64,000 bases of DNA from Salegentibacter tibetensis (GTDB lineage: Bacteria > Bacteroidota > Bacteroidia > Flavobacteriales > Flavobacteriaceae): contig NZ_JAIQZA010000017.1 of the NCBI RefSeq assembly GCF_020164485.1, forward strand, positions 1 to 64,000, in the 5' to 3' direction. The notes under the pieces were generated by a model. The model was not told the origin of the DNA, made no database searches, and worked only from the letters and a program-made list of their open reading frames with translations. Below are positions 19,920-28,009 of this stretch, one piece after another (position 1 is the first letter of the stretch; each line of letters begins with the position of its first letter). Both the position numbers and the translations under genes were made by a program.

Positions 19920-21206
19920 ATGAAATATCAAGGTATATTTTTACTGTTTTTTATAACGATAAGCATACAGGCTCAGAAGATTTCTTCAGAAGAAGAAGAA
20001 ATGTTAAACTTCTTAAAAGAAAAAGAGCAGGAGCAAATAAACTTTCTTGAAAAGACGGTTAATATCAATAGCGGCACCCTCAATCTTGCTGGAGTACGAG
20101 AAGTAGGAATGGTATATAAAGAAGAATTAGACGATTTGGGTTTTGAAACCCGCTGGATCAGTATGCCAGACAGTCTAAACAGAGCTGGACATCTTTTTGC
20201 TGAATTGAACGGGGGTAACGAAAAAACAATTTTATTAATAGGTCATTTAGATTCGGTTTTTGAAGAAGATCATGAATTTCAGTCGTTCTCACGTTCGGGC
20301 AAAAGTGCTGCAGGGCCTGCTGCCAATGATATGAAAGGAGGTAACGCAGTTATCATTTTTGCGCTTAAGGCTTTACAGGCTGCAGGCGAGTTGGAAGGAA
20401 AAAATATAATCGTAGCCTTTACTGGAGATGAAGAAAAACCAGGACATCCGCTCAGTGTAAGCCGGTACGATCTTATTGAAGCAGCAAAAAAAGCCGATAT
20501 CGCATTGGGTTTTGAAACGGCTTCAGGAATGAATTACGCTACTATTGCCAGAAGAGGGTCCAGTGGTTGGAATTTAAAAGTAAATGGCAAACAAGCGCAT
20601 TCATCGGGGATCTTTAGTGAAAATACCGGAGCCGGTGCTATCTTTGAAGCAGCTAGAATTCTTAATTCTTTTTATAGTTATATAAGAGGTGATGAATTAC
20701 TAAGCTTTAATCCGGGAGTAATCCTTGGAGGAACAAATGTAGATTACAATCCCAGCAAATCTATGGGAACCGCCTTTGGAAAGACAAATGTGGTGGCGAG
20801 TGAACTGGAAGTCTACGGAGGTTTACGTTTTATCTCTGAGGAACAGAAAGAGGAAACCCGAAATAAGATGAGGGAGATTGTAAAAAATAATTTACCCCAC
20901 ACCTCTGCTGCTATTAGCTTCACAGATTCATATCCAGCCATGGAGCCTACCAAAGGAAATATAAAACTTCTTGAAGTCCTGGATGAAATAAGCCAAGATT
21001 TAGGATATGGAAAAGTAGAGGCTTACGATCCGGGACGCCGTGGTGCTGCTGATATTTCTTTTATAGCAGAATATGTTGATGGTTTAGATGGTTTAGGAGT
21101 AATGGGCAGCGGAGCACACTCTCCATCTGAGACTATTAATCTGGAAACATTTATTCCACTCACAGAAAGAGCCGCTCTCTTAATCCATCGTCTAAGCAGC
21201 AATTAA
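19920..21206 (+). CDS. Exported M20-family zinc metallopeptidase (glutamate carboxypeptidase-like)
   Basis: A 428-residue peptidase with a signal peptide (residues 1-18, ending IQA). The di-zinc site is complete: His109 in IGHLDSV, bridging Asp137 in AANDMKGG, catalytic Glu171 and ligand Glu172 in GDEEKPG, Glu199 in GFETASG, and a C-terminal His near 399 in GSGAHSPSE. The arrangement is closest to carboxypeptidase G2-type enzymes, which remove C-terminal glutamate or similar groups. It is a single gene, convergent with the uronate operon across a strong hairpin, and shows no obvious link to pectin. Confidence 0.87.
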   Translation: MKYQGIFLLFFITISIQAQKISSEEEEMLNFLKEKEQEQINFLEKTVNINSGTLNLAGVREVGMVYKEELDDLGFETRWISMPDSLNRAGHLFAELNGGNEKTILLIGHLDSVFEEDHEFQSFSRSGKSAAGPAANDMKGGNAVIIFALKALQAAGELEGKNIIVAFTGDEEKPGHPLSVSRYDLIEAAKKADIALGFETASGMNYATIARRGSSGWNLKVNGKQAHSSGIFSENTGAGAIFEAARILNSFYSYIRGDELLSFNPGVILGGTNVDYNPSKSMGTAFGKTNVVASELEVYGGLRFISEEQKEETRNKMREIVKNNLPHTSAAISFTDSYPAMEPTKGNIKLLEVLDEISQDLGYGKVEAYDPGRRGAADISFIAEYVDGLDGLGVMGSGAHSPSETINLETFIPLTERAALLIHRLSSN

Positions 21207-21338
21207 GTCAGGTATAAGATTCAAGAATAAATTAGATACATTATACAAAGGCTTAAGTTTTCATAAAATCCAGAGAGACGAGTCGTAACAAATGCCCCGG
21301 CAAGCTGTATTAACGAAAAATAAAATCCGTTGTTCAGC

Positions 21339-21381
21339 TTTTTGAGTAGAGTAAAATTGAAGATTTTACTCTACTCAAAAA
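21339..21381. terminator. Strong bidirectional terminator hairpin
   Basis: A perfect 19-base inverted repeat (21339-21357 with 21363-21381) around a 5-base loop TGAAG. The stem starts TTTTTGAGTAGAG and ends CTCTACTCAAAAA, giving a U-rich tail on either strand. It lies between the M20 gene (+) and the end of the uronate operon (-), so it can terminate both. Confidence 0.8.
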
Positions 21382-21469
21382 CCTCGGGATAAGCCCACGA
21401 GGTATGCATTGGAAAATACTTTTAAAAAATTCGAGGCAAGCTTTGGGGAATTAAACCCTCAATGAGGGA

Positions 21470-22711
21470 TTAAAAAATCTGCTTTAAATGCTTTTGATAT
21501 AAGTTGTGAGTAACCGCTTCCTCTATAGGTTTTCTGTATTTTTCCAGAAGCTTAAAAAAAGTTTGCTCTTTTTCAGCGGCTAATTTATAGGCGCAGTGCA
21601 TTAATTGCCTGAAATGCGGATTGAAGTCTTTTTCCTGTTGATCATGCCGAAGGGCTTTCGCCATTTTTTCCCGACCAGCTTTTTTAAGATCAGTGACATT
21701 TGGAAGTTTACTTTTGTCAATATCCAGCACATCTGGATAGGGAGACGTTAATTCGTCAAAACGCTTTAATGCTTCTTCGTAAATTGAAAGCGCAAATTCA
21801 AATCCATCTTCACCGCTTTCGGCAATCACATTAATTTCTTCAAGCCAGGTAGTTCCTGCTGTCTTTACGTGTAAACCTGCATTGTGCTTTTTTATCAGTC
21901 TATTCATAATCGGATAAATGGAAAATTTGTCGCTTCCGCTATGAATACTCAGCTTTAAATCCTTGGGTAAACCGAATTCTTTTTTTGCGAAATCCAGCAC
22001 CAATAAATCCTCTTCAAATTCCTGGGTAAATTTATCCAAATCGCCTTCATAATCTATTCCCTTATTAAACCTTCCTGTAAATTTTGGTGCAATGGTATTT
22101 ACCGGAATTTCATAAAATGCAAAGGCAGCAAGGACGAAAAACAACTCTTCCGGAGTCTGCGGTTTTTCAACTTCATCCATCGAAACCTCAACCACAAATT
22201 CTTCCGACTTATTTTCTTTGATATACAAATAAACTTCCGAAGCTTTTTTTACAGCGAATAAAAAAGTGTCGAGAATTTGATTTAAGGTTGCTTCGGAAAT
22301 CTCAAATTCCGTAGAAATTCCAGGGATATTAACCTTCTGTTGAAATTTGGCTATGAATTTTAAAAACTCATCTTTCTCTTTTTTCGCAGCATTTTTCCCA
22401 ATATAATCAGCCACATCTATGGTGAAAAAATTACTCACCGATAAATATGCATCTACTATATCAAGATTAATATGATCAGCATCTACAAAATATTTCCCGG
22501 AATAATCCAGGGATTCTGTAGCGGCATCTGCTTCTTCCCAAACTAAATGTGGTTTAGAATTCACTGTTTCGTGCTCCCGATGTGATTTATTCCAAACGGG
22601 AGTAACTTCAACACCATTTTCCCTGGCTTTTAGCACAGCTTTCAACTGCGCCTTACCTTCTTTCCCAAATCGATCTCCTGTTCCAAATGAATATTTTCCT
22701 AAACCTGACAT
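21470..22711 (-). CDS. uxaE: Tagaturonate epimerase UxaE
   Basis: A 413-residue protein I recognise as the UxaE family, which interconverts D-tagaturonate and D-fructuronate by C-3 epimerisation, linking the galacturonate and glucuronate routes. Family features are the opening GKYSFGTGDRFGKEG, PVWNKSHREH and YFVDADHINLD, with His and Asp residues that probably bind metal. I chose the ATG at 22711 because MSGLGKY is the expected start; the frame is open to 22759 but overlaps the upstream SDR gene. It is the last gene of the operon, next to the enzymes that use its product (SDR oxidoreductase and UxuA). The strong hairpin at 21339-21381 follows. Confidence 0.82.
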   Translation of the reverse strand: MSGLGKYSFGTGDRFGKEGKAQLKAVLKARENGVEVTPVWNKSHREHETVNSKPHLVWEEADAATESLDYSGKYFVDADHINLDIVDAYLSVSNFFTIDVADYIGKNAAKKEKDEFLKFIAKFQQKVNIPGISTEFEISEATLNQILDTFLFAVKKASEVYLYIKENKSEEFVVEVSMDEVEKPQTPEELFFVLAAFAFYEIPVNTIAPKFTGRFNKGIDYEGDLDKFTQEFEEDLLVLDFAKKEFGLPKDLKLSIHSGSDKFSIYPIMNRLIKKHNAGLHVKTAGTTWLEEINVIAESGEDGFEFALSIYEEALKRFDELTSPYPDVLDIDKSKLPNVTDLKKAGREKMAKALRHDQQEKDFNPHFRQLMHCAYKLAAEKEQTFFKLLEKYRKPIEEAVTHNLYQKHLKQIF

Positions 22712-22727
22712 ATCTATTGATTTTGTA

Positions 22728-23534
22728 TTAAACGCCGCTAAAAGCGCCAAAACCACCATCTATCGGCACTACAATTCCGGTTACAAATGAGGCCTCATCG
22801 CTCGCAAGCCAATTGGTTACGCCCTGTAATTCTTCGGGTTTTCCAAAGCGTTTCATTGGGGTATTGGAAACAATTGTTTCCCCCCTTGCCGTTAAACTTT
22901 CATCTTTATTCAGCAATAAGTCACGGTTTTGCTCCCCGATAAAAAATCCGGGGGCAATAGCATTTATACGAATTCCATCCCCATATTTTTGCGCCATCTC
23001 CACAGCCAGCCATTTGGTAAAATTATCTACCGCTGCTTTGGCAGCACTATAACCTAAAACCCGGGTAAGGGCATTTTGCGCGGCCATAGAAGAAATATTA
23101 ATTACACTCCCCTTCCCTACCTCTGCAATGCTTTTTCCAAAAATGTAAGTAGGCAGCACGGTTCCTTTAAAATTCAAGTCGTTCACTTTACTCAAATCAT
23201 CCAGCGAAAGATCAAAAAAGTTTTGATCGGGTCCAATGGTGGCTCCTTTCATATTTCCTCCCGCGCCATTAATCAAAATGTCAATTTTATTCCAGGCCTT
23301 TAAAACCTTGTCTTTAGCTTCTTCCAGGCTCTTTTTGTCCAATACATCGGCTACCAGGCTCATTGCTGTTCCACCGGCTTCTTCAATCTCTTTTACCCGT
23401 TTTTTAACCGTTTCAGCAGATCTCCCCAGAATCCCTACTTTCACACCCTGGGATGCAAGGCCGTGCGCCATCGCACCGCCAAGCACTCCGTTTCCTCCTG
23501 TAATTATTGCTACTTTTCCGTCTAAATTGAACAT
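22728..23534 (-). CDS. SDR-family D-mannonate oxidoreductase (UxuB-like)
   Basis: A 268-residue short-chain dehydrogenase. The nucleotide-binding motif TGGNGVLGGAM is at 12-22, NGAGG follows, and the catalytic Ser...Tyr-x3-Lys set appears in INISSMAAQ and YSAAK. Its position between uxuA and uxaE points to reduction of D-fructuronate to D-mannonate, the role of SDR-type mannonate oxidoreductases in Bacillus-like and Bacteroidota gene clusters. It starts 6 bases after uxuA ends. A related role on another keto-uronate cannot be excluded from sequence alone. Confidence 0.82.
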   Translation of the reverse strand: MFNLDGKVAIITGGNGVLGGAMAHGLASQGVKVGILGRSAETVKKRVKEIEEAGGTAMSLVADVLDKKSLEEAKDKVLKAWNKIDILINGAGGNMKGATIGPDQNFFDLSLDDLSKVNDLNFKGTVLPTYIFGKSIAEVGKGSVINISSMAAQNALTRVLGYSAAKAAVDNFTKWLAVEMAQKYGDGIRINAIAPGFFIGEQNRDLLLNKDESLTARGETIVSNTPMKRFGKPEELQGVTNWLASDEASFVTGIVVPIDGGFGAFSGV

Positions 23535-23540
23535 TGTTTT

Positions 23541-24728
23541 TTATTTAAAGGTATTTATAATTCCTGTTTCCAATCCTCGTAATTCTGCTAAACCACGCAT
23601 TCTTCCAATTGCGGAATATCCGGGATAAAATTGTTTTTCCTGATCATCCATCATTTCATGACCGTGATCGGGCCGCATTGGCAATGGTTTTCTGTCGTTC
23701 TTCTGCTGAAGCTCAAAGAAGATTTTTACCAGATCATACATTCCGGCACTACCTTCCAAATGATTGGCTTCATAGAAGTAATCTGATTTTTCGCGCTGCA
23801 CCGAACGCAAATGCAGGAAATGGATACGCTCATAATATTTTGAAATAATTTCCGTCAAATTATTTTTCGCCGAAGCCCCTAAACTACCACTGCAAAAGGT
23901 AAGTCCGTTGGCAGTTGAAGGCACGGCATTAAACAAATAATTCAAATCTTCAGCATTGCTTACAATTCTCGGTAAACCAAATACCGGCCACGGTGGATCA
24001 TCTGGATGAATGGCCATATTCACTCCGCTTTGTTCGGCTACCGGAATAACTTCTTTCAGAAAATAAACCAAATGCTCTCGCAATCTGTCAGCGGAAATTC
24101 CATCGTAAGCCGCAAGTTCGTTTTTTAATTTTTCAAGTGTGAAACCTTCTTCATCACCAGGAAGTGCCATCAACATACTTTTCTTCAAAACCTCAAGTTC
24201 TTCGCTGGTTTTAGCCTCAAAGCGTTTTTTAGCCTCTTTCTGAATTTCTTCGGAATAATCGCTTTCCGCATTTTCCCTTTTCAGAATAAACAAATCGAAA
24301 ACAGCGAGTTCAACTTTATCGTGAAGCAGCGCAGTACTTCCGTCTTCAAGTTTGAATTTCACATTGGTTCTCAACCAATCCAGTACAGGCATAAAATTGT
24401 AACAAATGGTTTTTACCCCGCATTTTCCTAAATTCCTGAGGCTTATTTTATAGTTTTCAATAAACTTATCGCGCTCGGATTTTCCAAGTTTTATAGCATC
24501 GTGCAGCGGCAAACTTTCTACCACGTTCCAGTGCAGCTTAAAAGGATGCTTTTTATTGCTTTCTTCAAGGTCAGCAATCCTTTTCTCAATTTCTTCCACA
24601 CTCCATACTTCACCTACCGGAATATGATGCAAAGCGGTTACCACTCCGTGGGCTCCGGCTTGCTTTATCATTTCCAGGTTTACCGGGTCTTTTGGACCGT
24701 ACCACCGCCAGCTTTGTTCAAATATCAT
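23541..24728 (-). CDS. uxuA: Mannonate dehydratase UxuA
   Basis: A 395-residue enzyme that dehydrates D-mannonate to 2-keto-3-deoxy-D-gluconate. Recognisable family segments are QSWRWYGPKDPV, GAHGVVTALHHIP, WNVVESLPLHDAIKLG, MAIHPDDPPWPVFGLPRIV, FCSGSLGA and the C-terminal RPDHGHEMMDD. The length is normal for the family. It is followed closely by the SDR mannonate oxidoreductase and uxaE, completing a fructuronate-to-KDG branch. A 182-base gap upstream separates it from fbp and may hold a short peptide frame. Confidence 0.95.
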   Translation of the reverse strand: MIFEQSWRWYGPKDPVNLEMIKQAGAHGVVTALHHIPVGEVWSVEEIEKRIADLEESNKKHPFKLHWNVVESLPLHDAIKLGKSERDKFIENYKISLRNLGKCGVKTICYNFMPVLDWLRTNVKFKLEDGSTALLHDKVELAVFDLFILKRENAESDYSEEIQKEAKKRFEAKTSEELEVLKKSMLMALPGDEEGFTLEKLKNELAAYDGISADRLREHLVYFLKEVIPVAEQSGVNMAIHPDDPPWPVFGLPRIVSNAEDLNYLFNAVPSTANGLTFCSGSLGASAKNNLTEIISKYYERIHFLHLRSVQREKSDYFYEANHLEGSAGMYDLVKIFFELQQKNDRKPLPMRPDHGHEMMDDQEKQFYPGYSAIGRMRGLAELRGLETGIINTFK

Positions 24729-24797
24729 ATTAAATTATTAATTTTTTGGTCAATTTTTAAGTTACAAAGTTTCCAAAGCTTTTATGTGAAATTTATT

Positions 24798-24905
24798 CTA
24801 AAAGGTCTTCGCGTAACGCGATTGTCTTGAGATTCCTTCAGAAATCAATTCCCGTTCTTTAGATTCTTCTTTAAAGAATTTTTTCCTCTGTTTCAGCTTT
24901 TTCAT
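24798..24905 (-). CDS. Possible 35-residue basic peptide between fbp and uxuA
   Basis: An ATG at 24905 opens a frame of 35 codons ending TAG at 24798. The product is rich in Lys, Arg and Glu (MKKLKQRKKFFKEESKE..., ending SRYAKTF) and has no hydrophobic segment. It sits in the fbp-uxuA gap and begins 8 bases downstream of the fbp stop. No domain is recognisable. It may be a genuine small protein, a decayed gene end or chance. Confidence 0.25.
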   Translation of the reverse strand: MKKLKQRKKFFKEESKERELISEGISRQSRYAKTF

Positions 24906-24910
24906 AATTA

Positions 24911-25918
24911 CTAATCATATTTTCTTAAAAACTCCTCTGCTTTCTCCACTAAAACCTTATTTCCGCAATAAAAAGGTATCCGTTCATGAAGTTCTTTTGG
25001 TTGAATTTCCATTATTCGCCGCAAACCATTAGTGCATTTTCCGCCAGCCTGCTCGGTGACAAATGCTATGGGATTAGCTTCATATAAAAGTCGCAATTTT
25101 CCTTTTGGTGCAGTAGTTCCTTCAGGATAAAAATACACTCCTCCTAATAGGATATTTCGATGAAAATCGGCTACCAGCGATCCGGTATACCTGGCCGTAT
25201 AAGGCCTTCGGTCATTTTCATCCAACTCCTGCAACCATTTGATGAATTTCTTTACTCCCTTCGGAAAATGAACATAATTTCCTTCATTAACAGAATAAAT
25301 ATTTCCAAACTCCGGGATTTTCATGTTGGGATGGGAAAGAAAAAATGAACCAATACCCGGGTCAAAAGTGAAACCGTTCACTCCCTTTCCTGTGGTATAA
25401 ACCAGTAAAGTAGAAGTGCCGTAAAGAATATATCCCGCTGCAACCTGGTTAACTCCCGGCTGGAGAAAATCTTCAAGTTCTACTTTATTCCCAACTTCGG
25501 ATTTTCTTCGGTAAATACTAAAAATTGTCCCAACAGTTATTCCTACGTCGATGTTCGAGGAACCGTCCAAAGGATCCATAAGAACAACGTATTTAGCACC
25601 TTTATTTATATCTCCCTCAAAAGCGATGAAATCTTCCAGTTCTTCAGAAACAAGACCACATATTTCCCCGCGATTCCGCAAAGTTTCCACAAAAACATCA
25701 TTGGCCATAACATCTAGTTTAGCCTGGGATTCACCCTGAATATTCTCCTGGCCCGCTTTTCCAAGAATTTCTGCCAGACCCGCTTTGTTTATAACCTGAT
25801 TAACCACTTTACCGGCCAGTCTTATAGAACTAAGCAACCCGCTTAACTCTCCTTTTGCATAGGGAAAATCTTTTTGATTTTCTACAATAAATTCGCCCAG
25901 GGTAATATGTCTATCCAT
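24911..25918 (-). CDS. fbp: Class I fructose-1,6-bisphosphatase
   Basis: A 335-residue FBPase I. Metal and substrate motifs are clear: [23 protein letters not shown] near 112-124, [26 protein letters not shown], and [18 protein letters not shown]. It hydrolyses fructose-1,6-bisphosphate in gluconeogenesis. Its place inside the pectin operon, between CE12 and uxuA, makes metabolic sense: uronate breakdown yields only pyruvate and triose phosphate, so growth on pectin requires hexose synthesis. Whether this is the only fbp of the genome cannot be seen. Confidence 0.93.
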   Translation of the reverse strand: MDRHITLGEFIVENQKDFPYAKGELSGLLSSIRLAGKVVNQVINKAGLAEILGKAGQENIQGESQAKLDVMANDVFVETLRNRGEICGLVSEELEDFIAFEGDINKGAKYVVLMDPLDGSSNIDVGITVGTIFSIYRRKSEVGNKVELEDFLQPGVNQVAAGYILYGTSTLLVYTTGKGVNGFTFDPGIGSFFLSHPNMKIPEFGNIYSVNEGNYVHFPKGVKKFIKWLQELDENDRRPYTARYTGSLVADFHRNILLGGVYFYPEGTTAPKGKLRLLYEANPIAFVTEQAGGKCTNGLRRIMEIQPKELHERIPFYCGNKVLVEKAEEFLRKYD

Positions 25919-25993
25919 AATTGAAAAGCTATATAGTTATAAAATAATAACTACAGTTAAGTAGTAAGTCCTCCCCCGGCATTGAAGCTCCAA

Positions 25994-26779
25994 TTATTTA
26001 TTATGACCAGGGATTTTCTTTTGCAATACGCTTTCTTTGATAAATGATTTAAATTCTGAATCCAGTTCTGCCAGTCCTTTTAAAGCAAGACTTGCCACCA
26101 ATGTTGCTCCTTTTTCAGAAAGATGGGTCTCGTCTGTTTTTCCATTAGGATAATAGTCGTTTTCTCCTGGTGCAAAATGCAGGTGTAGACTTTTAGAATC
26201 CTCTTCTCCGTAAAAAAGTTCTAATTCTCCGGTAGCTCTTTGTAAATCTACAAACGGAACTTTCAAGTCATCGGCTACCATGCGTACTACCAGGGGGTAT
26301 TCGCCGTGGGTATCAACTAAAGTTCCGTGTTCATTAAAATTCCGCCTTACGATAGAGCTGAAAAGTATAGGATGAGCACCTTTTTCCTGGGTTTCCTTCA
26401 CGAACTTTTCGAGGTTCCTTCTGTAACCTGTGAAGGGGTTGGTAAATCTTTCGGGAGATTTGAATTTTTGGTCGTTATGTCCAAACTGTATAAACACATA
26501 ATCACCGGGCTCTAACTTTTCTAATACCGCTTCCCAACGACCTTCATCAATAAAGCTTTTGGTGCTGCGACCATTTACGGCATGATTTTCAACCTTAATT
26601 TTATCGGTTAGAAGCTCTGGTAAAACCTGTCCCCAGCCGTGTTCGGGATTTTTATCTGGATCTTTTTTATCAGACATTGTAGAATCGCCAATTAAGAACA
26701 GATTGAGCTCCTGGGCCTGTAAATTTGTGATCCCAATTGTAAACCACAACAGGAAAAAGACATTTTTAAAGTGCTTCAC
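25994..26779 (-). CDS. CE12-type rhamnogalacturonan acetylesterase (SGNH hydrolase)
   Basis: A 261-residue secreted SGNH hydrolase with a signal peptide (residues 1-22). Block I is GDST at 31-34 (nucleophile Ser33), block II Gly lies in [11 protein letters not shown], block III is FGHND, and block V is DETHLS, which contains the catalytic Asp and His. This set and the length match carbohydrate esterase family 12, which removes acetyl groups from rhamnogalacturonan and homogalacturonan. It lies directly after the CE8 gene, so methyl and acetyl removal are co-expressed. A second CE12 domain is found in the triple-fusion protein at 49234-52173. Confidence 0.9.
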   Translation of the reverse strand: MKHFKNVFFLLWFTIGITNLQAQELNLFLIGDSTMSDKKDPDKNPEHGWGQVLPELLTDKIKVENHAVNGRSTKSFIDEGRWEAVLEKLEPGDYVFIQFGHNDQKFKSPERFTNPFTGYRRNLEKFVKETQEKGAHPILFSSIVRRNFNEHGTLVDTHGEYPLVVRMVADDLKVPFVDLQRATGELELFYGEEDSKSLHLHFAPGENDYYPNGKTDETHLSEKGATLVASLALKGLAELDSEFKSFIKESVLQKKIPGHNK

Positions 26780-26819
26780 TTTTCTTTTCTACTTATTTTC
26801 ATTAATAATTACCAAAAAA

Positions 26820-27812
26820 TCACTCCACAGGATTCCAGAAATCCTTACGGTTAAAAATAATCGCAGCGGTGTATTTTTTTGATTCTTTATTACTTAGCTG
26901 TTTGGACCATTTAACCCTATTTGAAGTCTTAGCTCCGGCGCCGTAATTTTTATATTCCGCATAAAAAGTAGTTTCCTGTTTTTCTGGAAACATCTCATCG
27001 CCTTTCCAAGGGTCCCAACCGGCGGGAACAATATGTTCTCCAAATTCAGAATTGACAAATACTGTTTGGGCATAAGGACGCCAGGGTCTTCCCAGGTAAA
27101 CTTCATTTACATCTTCAGCAGCAATAAGTTTACAATTTAAAAATACAAAACCGAATTCCTGATTTGGGGTTGTGGCCGCTGCAGTGATATAAGAATTCTT
27201 CAAACTTTTAATGGTACAACTTTGAAATAAGACTGTAGCCTGCCCGAAAATAAAGTCAGTTGTCCCTTCTATATAACAATTTTTATAATACTGCCGGCTG
27301 CTTCCGGTTGCGGCATAAATAGTATCCTGGCAGCCTAAAATATTTACATTTCTACTTATAAATTTATCGCCTGCTACGTGCAAGGCCACAGCCTGTCCTT
27401 CCCCGCAAGAACTGTTTTTTATTGTAAGATTTTTGATTTCAATTTCATCACCTGAAACCAGCAACGTAAAAGAGGTAAAAGTGGAAAGTGTTTCTTTAGT
27501 TATGCTATCTTTTTTTCCCGAATAGTCATTATTGGTGACGATGGTTTTCTCCTGATCTTCCCCAATTAAACGAAGTTTATGTTTCCAGGTTGGAATCTCC
27601 AGTTTTTCATTATAAATACCGTTTTTAATATGAATTTCAACAAAACCCGGTCCTAAATCACGGGTAGAATTAATAGCTTCCTGAATTTCGGTATAATCGC
27701 CAGTACCGTTTTTATCTACTGTTATAGATCGATACACTTGGTTAGTTTCCTGAGCAGAAAGACCCAGAATCAGAAAAAAGATGGGAAGAAATGTTAGTTT
27801 TTTTAAGTTCAT
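26820..27812 (-). CDS. Pectin methylesterase, CE8 (first copy)
   Basis: A 330-residue secreted pectinesterase with a signal peptide ending LSAQE. The family motifs are present: GEGQAVALHV, the first catalytic Asp in GCQDTIYA, the second in CYIEGTTDFIFGQATVLF, and the substrate-binding Arg-Trp in LGRPWRPYAQTVF. It hydrolyses methyl esters of galacturonan, opening the polymer to lyases and GH28. It is followed by CE12 and preceded by GH28 in one operon. It is clearly related to, but diverged from, the CE8 at 47018-47983. Confidence 0.94.
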   Translation of the reverse strand: MNLKKLTFLPIFFLILGLSAQETNQVYRSITVDKNGTGDYTEIQEAINSTRDLGPGFVEIHIKNGIYNEKLEIPTWKHKLRLIGEDQEKTIVTNNDYSGKKDSITKETLSTFTSFTLLVSGDEIEIKNLTIKNSSCGEGQAVALHVAGDKFISRNVNILGCQDTIYAATGSSRQYYKNCYIEGTTDFIFGQATVLFQSCTIKSLKNSYITAAATTPNQEFGFVFLNCKLIAAEDVNEVYLGRPWRPYAQTVFVNSEFGEHIVPAGWDPWKGDEMFPEKQETTFYAEYKNYGAGAKTSNRVKWSKQLSNKESKKYTAAIIFNRKDFWNPVE

Positions 27813-27901
27813 TTAAAATTTATTCAAGGTTTTAAATCACAGAAAATAAGCCAATTGGCACCAAATTTAAGAGGTTCAAATATTTTAATAATATGATATA
27901 A

Positions 27902-27939
27902 GGGCGTGCTCAACTTAATGTGCAGATACCTGCACGCCC
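27902..27939. promoter_or_regulatory. GC-rich hairpin between GH28 and CE8 genes, with an alternative inner fold
   Basis: GGGCGTGC (27902-27909) pairs perfectly with GCACGCCC (27932-27939). Inside it GTGCAG (27920-27925) pairs with CTGCAC (27930-27935) around ATAC, so the two folds share GCAC and exclude each other. The surroundings are AT-rich. It lacks a U-tail of terminator type and may act as a processing or stability element, or partial terminator, within the operon. Confidence 0.4.
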
Positions 27940-28009
27940 AAATACCATAATCACACACTATAAACCACATTTAGATATCTGCATGGAAAAACTAACTAAC
28001 CCAAACTAT

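Noticed and set aside
22712-22759. Upstream start for uxaE overlapping the SDR gene
   Set aside because: It adds 16 residues read out of frame from the SDR coding end; the family normally begins with the short Gly-Lys-Tyr-Ser-Phe-Gly region, as found from 22711.
25934-25953. TAGTTAT/ATAACTA inverted repeat upstream of fbp
   Set aside because: Seven AT-rich base pairs in a 75-base spacer of an AT-rich genome are not enough for a terminator or operator call.
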